This document shows, in pieces, positions 6,852-14,462 of a stretch of DNA of 20,129 nucleotides. Below the pieces are notes generated by a model. That model was not told the DNA's origin. It worked only from the letters and a program-made list of their open reading frames with translations, and did no database searches. Source of the stretch: Proteobacteria bacterium UBA3588 (GTDB lineage Bacteria; Pseudomonadota; Gammaproteobacteria; Thiohalomonadales; Thiohalomonadaceae); NCBI GenBank assembly GCA_002376325.1, contig DFMR01000019.1, forward strand, positions 1-20,129, given 5' to 3'. A program made the translations under genes and the position numbers. Positions within the stretch are counted from its first letter, which is position 1; every line of letters starts with the position of its first letter.

Positions 6852-8035
6852 CAGCGTACCTCCCGTTGGCGCAGATCGTTACGACTGCGATCGTAGGGAT
6901 CAGGGATGCTCGACGGTACCGTATTGGTCGAGGATGAGGTGGACGACGAACCGGATGTGGTTGCGGATGAAGACGCCGCGGCACTGCCACTGTCCGTACC
7001 GGTCTGCGGCGGCGATGGCTGCGCGATCTTGTCGAGGGGCAGGTACAGCAGATTGTTGCTGTTCTTGGTATCCACCACGATTTTGCCGCTGCGCTGCAGT
7101 ACCGACTCCATCGTATCCAGATACATACGCTTACGCGTAATTGCCGGCCATTTCTTGTACTGGCCCAATACCGACAGGAAACGCGAGGTCTCGCCTTGCG
7201 CCTCGGCAATCACCTTGGACTTGTAGGCGTTGGCCTCTTCAATCTTACGCGCCGCATCGCCCCGCGCCCGCGGCAGAATACCGTTGGCGTACGTTTCCGC
7301 TTCGTTCTTCAAACGCTGTTCGTCCTCACGTGCCTTGACCACATCGGCAAATGCGCCCTGCACCTGATCGGGCGCCTGGATATTCTGCATGTTGAGATTC
7401 ACCACGACCAGACCGGTGCCATAGCGATTAAGGATCTGCTGCACCAGTTTCTTGGCGCGCTCCCGGATCTCGCTGCGACCGGCGGTGAGGACGAAGTCCA
7501 TTTCGCTCTGGCCGACGATCTCCCGCACCGCGCTTTCAGCCACTTCACGCAGCGTCTGTTCCGGGTCCTTGACCTTGAACAGATAGTCGCGCGCGCTCTT
7601 TACCTGGTACTGCACGGTAAACTTCACGTCGATAATGTTTTCGTCTTGGGTCAGCATCAGCGCCTCATCGGCATTGTTGCCCACCTCAATCGAACGCACC
7701 GAATTCATGTCGACGATATAGACGCTTTGAACAAAACGGGGAAACCAGTGCGGTCCCGGCTGCGTGGTTTCCTTGTAGGCACCAAATTGCAACACGACCC
7801 CGCGCTTGCCCTCATCGACGATGTAGATGCCCGACAGCGCCCAGACGGCGAGGACGATGACCAGAATCAGAACGACCGAATTCATGCCCATGCCGGAACC
7901 ACGACCGCCGAACAATCCGCTGAATCTGTTCCGCAGCTTGCGCACCACGTCGTCCAAGTCAGGCGGTCCCTGATTGTCGCTACGGCCGCCCCAGGGGTCG
8001 CGTCCACCTGAATTGCCGGGTTCGTTCCAAGCCAT
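6851..8035 (-). CDS. hflK: Protease modulator HflK
   Basis: HflK is the partner of HflC in the FtsH-HflKC complex. The 394-residue protein has a Gly/Pro/Asp-rich cytoplasmic N-terminus with WNEPGNSGGRDPWGG, a single membrane segment at about 52-72 (NSVVLILVIVLAVWALSGIYI), an SPFH domain starting at VDEGKRGVVLQFGAY, and a long helical region with NEAETYANGILPRARGDAAR. The tail after about residue 340 is a low-complexity Ser/Thr/Ala stretch ending in a charged DPYDRSRNDLRQREVR. I chose the ATG at 8035 because homologues start MAWNEPG; an upstream GTG at 8047 would add four residues. It is the first gene of the hflK-hflC-DUF2065-hisZ-purA run and has a promoter candidate about 60 bases upstream. 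Confidence 0.96.
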   Translation of the reverse strand: MAWNEPGNSGGRDPWGGRSDNQGPPDLDDVVRKLRNRFSGLFGGRGSGMGMNSVVLILVIVLAVWALSGIYIVDEGKRGVVLQFGAYKETTQPGPHWFPRFVQSVYIVDMNSVRSIEVGNNADEALMLTQDENIIDVKFTVQYQVKSARDYLFKVKDPEQTLREVAESAVREIVGQSEMDFVLTAGRSEIRERAKKLVQQILNRYGTGLVVVNLNMQNIQAPDQVQGAFADVVKAREDEQRLKNEAETYANGILPRARGDAARKIEEANAYKSKVIAEAQGETSRFLSVLGQYKKWPAITRKRMYLDTMESVLQRSGKIVVDTKNSNNLLYLPLDKIAQPSPPQTGTDSGSAAASSSATTSGSSSTSSSTNTVPSSIPDPYDRSRNDLRQREVR

Positions 8036-8095
8036 GAGCTGTCTCACTTGTGATTAAGTCGTAAGTTTCGCCGCTGCGCCACGCACGAAAGCCGA

Positions 8096-8124
8096 ATTTT
8101 AGGGGGGTATGCCGTCCCCTGCAA
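8096..8124 (-). promoter_or_regulatory. Candidate sigma-70 promoter for hflK
   Basis: On the minus strand TTGCAG (complement of 8119-8124) is separated by exactly 17 bp from TAAAAT (complement of 8096-8101), which matches the -10 consensus at five of six bases. Initiation near 8089 would give a leader of about 54 bases to the hflK ATG. The site lies in the 102-bp gap after hflX, so the hflKC-purA run may be transcribed apart from hfq-hflX. Confidence 0.5.
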
Positions 8125-8137
8125 GGCAATATCGGAA

Positions 8138-9421
8138 TCAGGCCGAAGGCAACAGCGAAGCAAAATCCTGCTGTTTGCGCAAAATCGCCAGATTCTGCGC
8201 CTTGATCTCCACAACCAGCAACCAGTCGCCGCTGTCCGCCGTCTGCTCGGTCCGTACCGCGCCGAGCGCATACAGCGCCGCGCGCAAGCGCCCGGCGCTG
8301 GGCGGCAGCCGCAACCGGCCGTGGACGACATCTTCCTGGAAGAAATCGGCGATGGCCTGCAACAACAGCTCGATGCCGTCGCCGGTCCGCGCCGACAGGT
8401 AGACACGGCGCGGGCGAGCGTCGGCATCGTACTCGATCCGCGGACCGCCCTGCTCGACCAGATCGATCTTGTTGTACACCTCGATCTGCGCCACCTCGTG
8501 CGCCTCGATCTCGCGCAATACGTCGTTCACCTGCTCGCGTTTGGCATCCCGTTCGCCGTCGGCCGCGTCGATTACGTGCAGCAACAGCGCCGCATCGCGC
8601 GTCTCCTGCAGCGTGGAACGGAATGCCGCCACCAAATCGTGCGGCAGGTGGCGGATGAAACCGACCGTATCGGCCAACACCATCGCCTTATTGTCAGGCA
8701 GCGCCACCCGGCGCAGCGTCGGATCCAGGGTAGCAAACAACTGATCGGCCGCGTAGACGCCGGCGGTGGTCAAGCGATTGAACACGGTCGATTTGCCGGC
8801 GTTGGTGTAACCTACCAGCGACACCGTGGGCAGGTCGGCCCGGCGCCGCGCCCGCCGTCCCTGTTCCCGCTGGCGATTGACCTTCTCCAACCGCTTCTCC
8901 AGCATCCGGATGCGGTCCGCCAACAGACGGCGGTCGGTTTCCAACTGCGTCTCACCGGGGCCGCGCAAGCCGATACCGCCCTTTTGACGTTCCAAGTGGG
9001 TCCAACCGCGCACCAGCCGCGTCGCCAAGTGGTGCAGTTGCGCCAACTCGACCTGTAGTTTGCCTTCATGGGAGCGTGCGCGCTGCGCAAAGATATCGAG
9101 AATCAGGCCGGTACGGTCCAGCACACGGCACTGCAACAACTTTTCCAGATTGCGCTCCTGCGCCGGCGACAGTGCATGATTGAACAGCACCAGTTCCGCC
9201 TGCTGCTCGTGGACGGCAAGGCAGATCTCCTCCGCCTTGCCGCTGCCCACGAAAAACTTGGAGTCCGGAGCCTTGCGGCTCGCCGTTACAATGGCGACGG
9301 GAACTGCACCCGCAGAAACTGCAAGCTCCTGAAATTCCTGCAAATCTTCCTTGTCGCCCTCTTGCGGCAGCTCCACATGCACGAGAATGGCGCGTTCGCC
9401 ACTCTTTGGCCTATCAAACAA
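8138..9421 (-). CDS. hflX: Ribosome-associated GTPase HflX
   Basis: HflX is a translational GTPase-family protein that binds 50S subunits and splits stalled ribosomes, notably after heat stress. The 427 residues comprise the N-terminal HflX domain (about 1-140, with VGSGKAEEI and LSPAQERNLE), the linker GGIGLRGPGETQLE (148-161), a coiled-coil arm (about 165-195), and the G domain: P-loop GYTNAGKST (204-212), G3 DTVGF (251-255) and G4 NKID (317-320). The start codon is TTG at 9421. It is chosen because the resulting MFDRPKSGERAILVHV aligns end to end with E. coli HflX (MFDRYDAGEQAVLVHI), a stop codon lies six codons upstream with no ATG between, and AGAGGA sits 7 bases before the TTG. hfq lies 47 bp upstream, as in other Gammaproteobacteria. 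Confidence 0.96.
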   Translation of the reverse strand: MFDRPKSGERAILVHVELPQEGDKEDLQEFQELAVSAGAVPVAIVTASRKAPDSKFFVGSGKAEEICLAVHEQQAELVLFNHALSPAQERNLEKLLQCRVLDRTGLILDIFAQRARSHEGKLQVELAQLHHLATRLVRGWTHLERQKGGIGLRGPGETQLETDRRLLADRIRMLEKRLEKVNRQREQGRRARRRADLPTVSLVGYTNAGKSTVFNRLTTAGVYAADQLFATLDPTLRRVALPDNKAMVLADTVGFIRHLPHDLVAAFRSTLQETRDAALLLHVIDAADGERDAKREQVNDVLREIEAHEVAQIEVYNKIDLVEQGGPRIEYDADARPRRVYLSARTGDGIELLLQAIADFFQEDVVHGRLRLPPSAGRLRAALYALGAVRTEQTADSGDWLLVVEIKAQNLAILRKQQDFASLLPSA

Positions 9422-9468
9422 GCGTGCGTCCTCTGGTCATCGGTAACTGCCGCAAGGAGAGCCGGTCG

Positions 9469-9741
9469 TCAAATGCGGTTGCCCGGCTCGGACGGTGCCG
9501 GCACCGGTGCGACATCATCCGGGCCAAGACTCAACTTGACGTTACGCGAGGGGACCACCGTGGAAATCGCGTGCTTGTACACCATCTGGCTGACGGAGTT
9601 TTTCAGCAACACGACAAACTGGTCGAAAGATTCAATCTGCCCTTGCAGCTTGATTCCGTTCACCAGATAGATCGAGACCGGAATATGCTCTTTACGCAGG
9701 GCATTCAGATAAGGATCTTGGAGGGCTTGCCCTTTGCTCAT
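9469..9741 (-). CDS. hfq: RNA chaperone Hfq
   Basis: Hfq is a ring-shaped hexameric Sm-like protein that pairs small RNAs with mRNAs and affects RNA stability. The 90 residues open MSKGQALQDPYLNALRKEHI, continue through Sm1 (VSIYLVNGIKLQGQIESFDQFVV, about 22-44) and Sm2 (YKHAIST, 55-61). The proximal-face residues Q8, F42, K56 and H57 are visible, and the rim has R16-K17. The C-terminal tail is short (about 20 residues, Pro-rich) compared with the 102-residue E. coli protein. I chose the ATG at 9741, not an earlier in-frame start, because homologues start MSKGQ and AGGAGA lies 7 bases upstream. It sits between miaA and hflX in the conserved order. Confidence 0.98.
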   Translation of the reverse strand: MSKGQALQDPYLNALRKEHIPVSIYLVNGIKLQGQIESFDQFVVLLKNSVSQMVYKHAISTVVPSRNVKLSLGPDDVAPVPAPSEPGNRI

Positions 9742-9760
9742 TCTATAGTCTCCTTTTGTT

Positions 9761-9790
9761 ATTATCCGCAAAAATATGGTTATCTCTCAA
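9761..9790 (-). promoter_or_regulatory. Candidate sigma-70 promoter for hfq
   Basis: On the minus strand TTGAGA (complement of 9785-9790; 5 of 6) and GATAAT (complement of 9761-9766; 5 of 6) are 18 bp apart. Initiation would fall near 9754, only about 12 bases before the hfq ATG and right at the AGGAGA Shine-Dalgarno, an unusually short leader. E. coli hfq is also transcribed from several promoters near miaA. Confidence 0.5.
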
Positions 9791-9807
9791 CGATGTACAT
9801 CACATCG
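9791..9807. promoter_or_regulatory. Dyad upstream of the hfq promoter, possible operator
   Basis: CGATGT (9791-9796) and ACATCG (9802-9807) form a perfect 6-bp dyad with a 5-base spacer, overlapping the 10-bp palindrome GATGTACATC (9792-9801). It abuts the candidate -35. On the minus strand the left half reads ATGTGATGTACATC, which resembles one half-site of the CRP consensus TGTGA-N6-TCACA, while the other half matches poorly. A regulator binding here is inferred only. Confidence 0.3.
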
Positions 9808-9876
9808 ATTTTCTCAAATCAAACAAATGACTATGGCTTCCCTGACCTGATTCCAGTGTAGCATAGCGCCGGAAAC

Positions 9877-10818
9877 TCAACTAATGGCGTTGGCGGAGAC
9901 CAATTTCAATACCTTTTCCAAGAGTTTTCCGTCGGCGGCGTCGAACCAGTGACTCGCCGGCTCGCCGCGCAGCCAGGTCAGCTGGCGCTTAGCCAGTTGC
10001 CGGGTGGCCGTCACCGCGCGCTCCACCATCACGGCATAATCGGTCGCGCCGGCCAGATAGGCCCACACCTGGCGGTAACCCACGCAACGGATCGACGGCA
10101 TATCGGGACCGAGGTCGCCGCGGCGGTAGAGCGCCTCGACCTCGGCCACCAGTCCCTGCTCCAACATCAGGCGAAAGCGGCGCTCGATCCGTTCGCGCAG
10201 CAGATCGCGGTCGGTCGGCGCCACGACCAGCGGCAACACCTGATAGGGCAGCGGCGCCGCGCCGCCCTGCTGTAGTTGGCTCAACGGTACGCCAGTCAAT
10301 TCGTACACCTCCAACGCCCGTTGCAGCCGCTGCGGGTCGTTGCGATGGATGCGTGCCGCCGCCTGCGGGTCCACTTGGCGCAAGCGTTCGTGCAACGCCC
10401 CCCAGCCGTGCTCCGCGGCCTCCTGTTCCAAGCGGATCCGCAGCGCGGGAGCCGCGGGCGGCAGGTCGGAGAGACCGTGGCGCAGGGCGCGAAAGTAGAG
10501 GCCCGTCCCCCCCACCAGCAGCGGAATATGCCCGGCGGCGACGATCTCAGCCATCTCGCGCAGTGCGTCGTCACGAAACCGGGCGGCCGAGTACGACTCC
10601 GCCGGATCGAGGATATCGATCAGCCGATGGGGTGCGCGCACCAGCAGCTCCGGCGGCGGTTTGGCAGTACCGATATCCATCTCGCGATAGACCATCGCCG
10701 AGTCGACACTGATGATCTCGCACGGCAGATGCTCGACCAGCTCCAGCGCCAAATCGGTCTTGCCGGACGCGGTAGGCCCCATGATGAAGAGGGCGGGAGG
10801 AAGGGCTGCGCTACTCAT
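9877..10818 (-). CDS. miaA: tRNA dimethylallyltransferase MiaA
   Basis: MiaA transfers an isopentenyl group from dimethylallyl diphosphate to N6 of A37 in tRNAs that read UNN codons. The 313 residues (E. coli 316) show the P-loop-like GPTASGKT (14-21), SVDSAMVYREMDIGTAKP (37-54) with the catalytic Asp39, IDILDPAESYSAARF (67-81), LVGGTGLYFRAL (101-112), and the C-terminal RQLAKRQLTWLR (273-284). The ATG at 10818 gives MSSAALPPALFIMGPTASGKT, the expected N-terminus; a longer in-frame reading extends into mutL but is unconserved. The gene starts 13 bp after the mutL stop and lacks a strong Shine-Dalgarno, so coupling to mutL is likely. Confidence 0.97.
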   Translation of the reverse strand: MSSAALPPALFIMGPTASGKTDLALELVEHLPCEIISVDSAMVYREMDIGTAKPPPELLVRAPHRLIDILDPAESYSAARFRDDALREMAEIVAAGHIPLLVGGTGLYFRALRHGLSDLPPAAPALRIRLEQEAAEHGWGALHERLRQVDPQAAARIHRNDPQRLQRALEVYELTGVPLSQLQQGGAAPLPYQVLPLVVAPTDRDLLRERIERRFRLMLEQGLVAEVEALYRRGDLGPDMPSIRCVGYRQVWAYLAGATDYAVMVERAVTATRQLAKRQLTWLRGEPASHWFDAADGKLLEKVLKLVSANAIS

Positions 10819-10831
10819 TGGTTGCTCATTT

Positions 10832-12448
10832 TCACTGCCGGCGCAGCAGGCGTTCCAGTTCATCCAGCGACAGTAGCGCCGAGGCGCCGTCCGCCGCAGC
10901 ACCTGCCGCCGCCACGATCCCATCCCATTCGGCGCGCTCCGGCACCGCTCCCGCAGCGGCCAAGGGTACCAACGCATCCAATAGCGTGGTCACGGAGACC
11001 TCCGCACTCAACTGCGGCAGCAAGGCCTCCAGCAGCAGCGGCGCGGCTACGTGACGCAGCACCGCCGGCACTTCCCGCACCACCAGCTGTTCCGGCCCGA
11101 GGCGTTCGACGTCGAAGCCAAGTTCCGTCATCGCCGCCTGGGCGGCAACCAGCCGTTCAGCCGCGTCGGACGTCACCGGCACGGTCACCGGCAACAACAA
11201 CGGCTGTGCGCGCACGCGGCCTGCGTGCGCCAGCGCCTCGCGCATCGCACTGGCCGCCCGTAACGTGCGTACCGCGGCCACATCCACCAGGCGCATTCCG
11301 GAGGCCTCCTCCACCAGCAGAAAACGCCCGTGCAACAGACCCAGAACGCGGCGGCCGGCCGCACCGCCGGTGAGCGGCGCCGCAGCAGGCATCGATGTGG
11401 ACCTATAGTCGGCACCGGGTTCGGCAATCGCGGCGGCCGGCAACGGGGCGTCGGCGATGGCTTCATGCAGCGCGCGAAACAGGAAATCATGTACTCGCCG
11501 TGCTTCGCGGAAGCGCACCTCATGCTTGGTCGGGTGGACATTCACATCGACCTGCGTCGGCTCCATCTCCAAGAAGAGGATGTAGGCCGGGTGGCGCCCC
11601 GGATAGAGCCGAGCGCCGTAGGACTGCCGGACCGCATGGGTGACTACGCGATCGCGGATCACGCGCCCGTTGAGATAAAAATATTGCAGGTCGGCCTGCG
11701 CCCGCGCCGCCTCGGGCCGGGCGAGCCAGCCCCACAGCCGCATCCCGGCAACGGCGAAGTCCAGAGCCCACGCCCGTTCCGCAAAAGCGCGGCCGCAAAC
11801 GGCGACGACCCGTTGCGTCCCCTGTTGCGCATCCTGCACCGCGCGCAGTTGCAACACTTGACGACCGTTGTGACGGAGCGACAGGGCCACATCGAAACGG
11901 CTGAGCGCGATACGGCGCGCTATCTCCGCCAGATGGTCGAATTCGGTACGTTCGGCGCGCAGAAATTTGCGCCGGGCCGGCGTGTTGTAGAACAGGTCGC
12001 GCACCTCGACGGTAGTCCCCGCTGGGTGCGCGTCAGGGATCGGTTCGGCACCCGCGGCGAGACGCCAGCCGTGCGCTTCGTCCATGGCGCGGGTGGTCAA
12101 CGTCAGGCGCGAAACCGAGGCGATGCTGGCCAGCGCCTCGCCGCGAAATCCGAGGCTCGACACCCGCATCAATTCGTCGTGGTCGTACACCTTGCTGGTG
12201 GCGTGACGGGCGAGGGCCAGCGGCAGATCTTGCCGGCGGATGCCGCAGCCGTCGTCATGCACCCGAATCAGGGCTGCGCCACCTTCATCTGCATCGATCT
12301 CGATACGCCGGGCGCCGGCATCGAGGCTGTTCTCGAGCAGTTCCTTCAATACGGAAGCAGGACGTTCCACCACCTCGCCGGCGGCGATCTGGTTGGCAAG
12401 CAGCGGAGAGAGCAGACGGATACTGCGCGGCACGGCGGGTAGCGACAT
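10832..12448 (-). CDS. mutL: DNA mismatch repair protein MutL (short, no endonuclease motif)
   Basis: MutL links mismatch recognition by MutS to strand cleavage and excision. The N-terminal GHKL ATPase is intact: ELLENSLDAGA (36-46) with catalytic Glu36, DDGCGI (65-70), ATSKV (83-87) and GFRGEALASIASVS (100-113), followed by the transducer domain with VDVNVHPTKHEVRF (300-313). The interdomain linker is short (about 335-366). The C-terminal dimerisation domain (about 367-535) has VDVAAVRTLRAA at 388-399, where endonuclease-type MutLs carry DQHAAHERI. At 538 residues it is shorter than E. coli MutL (615), which also lacks that motif. The ATG at 12448 is preceded by pyrimidines with no Shine-Dalgarno. 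Identity is secure; the lack of the metal-binding motif is read directly from the sequence. Confidence 0.96.
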   Translation of the reverse strand: MSLPAVPRSIRLLSPLLANQIAAGEVVERPASVLKELLENSLDAGARRIEIDADEGGAALIRVHDDGCGIRRQDLPLALARHATSKVYDHDELMRVSSLGFRGEALASIASVSRLTLTTRAMDEAHGWRLAAGAEPIPDAHPAGTTVEVRDLFYNTPARRKFLRAERTEFDHLAEIARRIALSRFDVALSLRHNGRQVLQLRAVQDAQQGTQRVVAVCGRAFAERAWALDFAVAGMRLWGWLARPEAARAQADLQYFYLNGRVIRDRVVTHAVRQSYGARLYPGRHPAYILFLEMEPTQVDVNVHPTKHEVRFREARRVHDFLFRALHEAIADAPLPAAAIAEPGADYRSTSMPAAAPLTGGAAGRRVLGLLHGRFLLVEEASGMRLVDVAAVRTLRAASAMREALAHAGRVRAQPLLLPVTVPVTSDAAERLVAAQAAMTELGFDVERLGPEQLVVREVPAVLRHVAAPLLLEALLPQLSAEVSVTTLLDALVPLAAAGAVPERAEWDGIVAAAGAAADGASALLSLDELERLLRRQ

Positions 12449-12459
12449 GGAGACGGAGG

Positions 12460-12483
12460 ATAAAACAAATGCGTCGCCAACGC
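12460..12483 (-). other. Small hairpin with T-rich flank between amidase gene and mutL
   Basis: On the minus strand GCGT-TGGCG-ACGC (complement of 12471-12483) is followed by ATTTGTTTTAT. The 4-bp stem is weak and the T run is broken, so at best it is a leaky attenuator in the 56-bp gap before mutL. Confidence 0.2.
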
Positions 12484-12504
12484 GACCGGCTTCCCGGCGA
12501 GGTC

Positions 12505-13860
12505 TTAGCTTTCGCTTGAGCTCGGTATCGTCAGAACTTCGCCCACGTAAAGGTCGTCGCCCCGGATGTCGTTGGTACTGCGCAACGCCTTGACGCTCAC
12601 CTGATACTGGCGGGCGATGGCACTAAGGGTCTCGCCGCGGCTGATCACATGACGCTGCCGCCGATTTTGCTGCAATGCCAACTGCTGCCGTCGATTACGT
12701 TGCATCGCCAACAGCGTTCCCGGCGGCGGGTTCTGGCGTAAATAGGCCACGGCCCCCCGAAAAATGGCGCGTGCCAACTTCATTTGGTGCTGCGGATTAA
12801 CCAATTCATGTTCTTCGCGGCGGTTCGTAATATAGGCTGTTTCCACCAGAATCGAAGGCACATTAGGATCCTTCAGCACCCTGAAGCCGGCCTCCTCCAC
12901 TCGGCCAAGATGCAGCGGGCCTACATGCCGCAATTGCGCCAATACCTGTTGCGCCACCTCATTGCTGGCCGCGATCGTCCCGGTCAACGACAGATTCAAC
13001 AACACCGACGCCAACAGATCACTCTTGTCGTCGAGGTTGACGCCGCCGATGATGTCCGAGGAGTTTTCCCTGTTGGCCAGCAAACGAGCCTGCTCACTGG
13101 AGGCGCCCCGCGCCGACAACGTATAGACCGATGCCCCGCGCGCGCGCGAATCTCCCGGGCACGCGTCGGCGTGGATGGCGATAAACAGATCGGCGTGATG
13201 TTCACGCGCAATCTGCACCCGCCGCCCCAGCGAAACGTAATAGTCGCCGGAGCGGGTCATCACCGCCTGCATCCCAGGCGTACGCGACACCAACGCATCC
13301 AGTTTGCGCGCGATCGCCAGGGTCACATTCTTTTCCTTTATGCCGTCCGGGCCGATCGCGCCGGGGTCTTCACCGCCATGGCCGGCATCAATCGCAATGA
13401 TAATCGGACGCGGTTTGCCGGCGGCGCCGGTCGGTGCGCTTTCGGTTTTCGCCACCGTGTCCGCGCCCGGCTGGAACAGGTCGATCACCAATCGATGGCC
13501 GTATTCGGCATTGGGACGCAGCAAAAAGCTCTGCGGTCGCACCGCCTTGGTCAGATCCAGCACCACGCGCAGGTCGTGGTCATTACGCTCGGCCGAACGC
13601 ATGTCTTTGATCAGGCTGTTGTGCAGGTCGAAACCGCTCAAATTGTCGGCGAGCCTGGCGTCCTTGATATCGATCACCAGTCGGGCAGGATCTTTCAGGA
13701 GAAACAGCGTGTGCTCAACCGGACCGCTGACATCGAAGACCAAGCGGGTGCTATCGGGGGCCGTCCACACGCGCACACCGCGTACCGACACTGTCTGGGC
13801 CTCGACCGCCAGCGGTATCAGTAGCAACAGCAGCAGTGTGGTACAGGCTCTTTTAATCAT
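12505..13860 (-). CDS. amiB: Periplasmic N-acetylmuramoyl-L-alanine amidase (AmiB/AmiC type) with LysM
   Basis: This zinc amidase cuts the bond between N-acetylmuramic acid and L-alanine, splitting septal peptidoglycan during cell separation. The 451 residues begin with a Sec signal peptide (about 1-21, leucine-rich core, likely cut after AEA or nearby), then an AMIN domain (about 24-130) that targets peptidoglycan or the septum, an Amidase_3 domain (about 152-375) and a C-terminal LysM (404-446). Zinc and catalytic residues are visible: His161 in IDAGHGGEDPG, Glu176, His230 in LFIAIHADACP, and Glu340 in SILVETAYITN. The segment VNLDDKSDLLASVLLNLS (274-291) matches the regulatory helix that is displaced by EnvC/NlpD-type activators. 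ATG 13860 has AAGGGG 6 bases upstream. The place next to mutL and tsaE fits amiB. Confidence 0.94.
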   Translation of the reverse strand: MIKRACTTLLLLLLIPLAVEAQTVSVRGVRVWTAPDSTRLVFDVSGPVEHTLFLLKDPARLVIDIKDARLADNLSGFDLHNSLIKDMRSAERNDHDLRVVLDLTKAVRPQSFLLRPNAEYGHRLVIDLFQPGADTVAKTESAPTGAAGKPRPIIIAIDAGHGGEDPGAIGPDGIKEKNVTLAIARKLDALVSRTPGMQAVMTRSGDYYVSLGRRVQIAREHHADLFIAIHADACPGDSRARGASVYTLSARGASSEQARLLANRENSSDIIGGVNLDDKSDLLASVLLNLSLTGTIAASNEVAQQVLAQLRHVGPLHLGRVEEAGFRVLKDPNVPSILVETAYITNRREEHELVNPQHQMKLARAIFRGAVAYLRQNPPPGTLLAMQRNRRQQLALQQNRRQRHVISRGETLSAIARQYQVSVKALRSTNDIRGDDLYVGEVLTIPSSSES

Positions 13861-13980
13861 TCTGCGCCCCTTGAGGTATCCCCTCTCGTACCAAAAGACA
13901 AGTAAATTTATTGAGATACGATACTTTCGTGAGAAAGTTTTTAGGATTAATGTGTAACTTAATACTGAATCGCGGAAAAA
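13861..13980 (-). promoter_or_regulatory. AT-rich intergenic region upstream of the amidase gene
   Basis: This 120-bp gap between tsaE and the amidase gene is clearly more AT-rich than its surroundings and probably holds the promoter for the amidase-mutL run, but I cannot pick a convincing -35/-10 pair. It contains a 6-bp stem, ACTTTC (13923-13928) and GAAAGT (13933-13938), followed on the plus strand by a T run (13938-13942). No plus-strand gene ends here, so a terminator role is doubtful. TTAA-8-TTAA at 13948-13963 is a weaker repeat. Confidence 0.35.
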
Positions 13981-14460
13981 TCAACCGTCACCCAGGCGGA
14001 CACGAAGACAGGCGAGTATCGGAATCGCCCGCGAAGTGAGTGCTTGCAGCGTGACCAGACGTCCCTCTCCCCAATACTCCAGTTCCACGCGGATGTCGGG
14101 CTCCGGCAGCACGCCACGCCCTTGCTCGGGCCACTCAACCAGGCATTGGGCATCGTCCACCAGATAGTCGCGGATGCCGAGATACTCCAGCTCCTCCGGA
14201 TCGCCAAGGCGGTACAGATCGAAGTGATAGAGGCGGCGCCCCGGCAGATCGTAGGGCTCGACCACGGTATAGGTGGGGCTCTTGACCGCGCCGGAGTGAC
14301 CGCTCTGGCGCAGGTAGCCGCGCACCAGAGTGGTTTTGCCGGCGCCCAGTTCGCCGTGCAAAAACAGCAACAACCGGCCGCCGCCGGCGCACGCGGCCAG
14401 CGCTGCGCCGAGCGCCTCAGTGGCGTCGCCATCGGCCAGTTCCCGCCGCCACCGGGCCAT
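13981..14460 (-). CDS. tsaE: tRNA threonylcarbamoyladenosine synthesis ATPase TsaE
   Basis: TsaE is the small ATPase that works with TsaB, TsaC and TsaD to make t6A at position 37 of ANN-reading tRNAs. The 159 residues show Walker A GELGAGKTT (36-44), SPTYT (61-65), HFDLYRL (79-85) and VEWPE (108-112), all family hallmarks; E. coli TsaE is 153 residues. The ATG at 14460 lies 2 bp after the nnr stop (TGACCATG), so the two genes are co-transcribed and probably coupled, as is common in Gammaproteobacteria. The protein carries a slightly longer C-terminal tail than the family core. Confidence 0.95.
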   Translation of the reverse strand: MARWRRELADGDATEALGAALAACAGGGRLLLFLHGELGAGKTTLVRGYLRQSGHSGAVKSPTYTVVEPYDLPGRRLYHFDLYRLGDPEELEYLGIRDYLVDDAQCLVEWPEQGRGVLPEPDIRVELEYWGEGRLVTLQALTSRAIPILACLRVRLGDG

Positions 14461-14462
14461 GG

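Noticed and set aside
5673..6896. A 407-codon plus-strand open frame across DUF2065 and hflC
   Set aside because: It is antisense to hflC and the DUF2065 gene, both of which have clear family features and coupled starts.
7000..7100. Ser/Thr-rich tail of HflK as a frameshift artefact
   Set aside because: The low-complexity part is followed in frame by a charged C-terminus ending in an exact TGATG overlap with hflC, and variable HflK tails are normal.
10832..12448. MutL as a truncated pseudogene
   Set aside because: Although short, it is open from end to end, keeps all ATPase motifs and has a C-terminal dimerisation-like region, so a compact functional form is more likely than decay.
13923..13942. 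Plus-strand terminator in the tsaE-amidase gap
   Set aside because: The stem plus T run is on the strand where no gene ends, the stem is AT-rich, and the same bases lie upstream of the amidase gene; listed only as part of the intergenic region.
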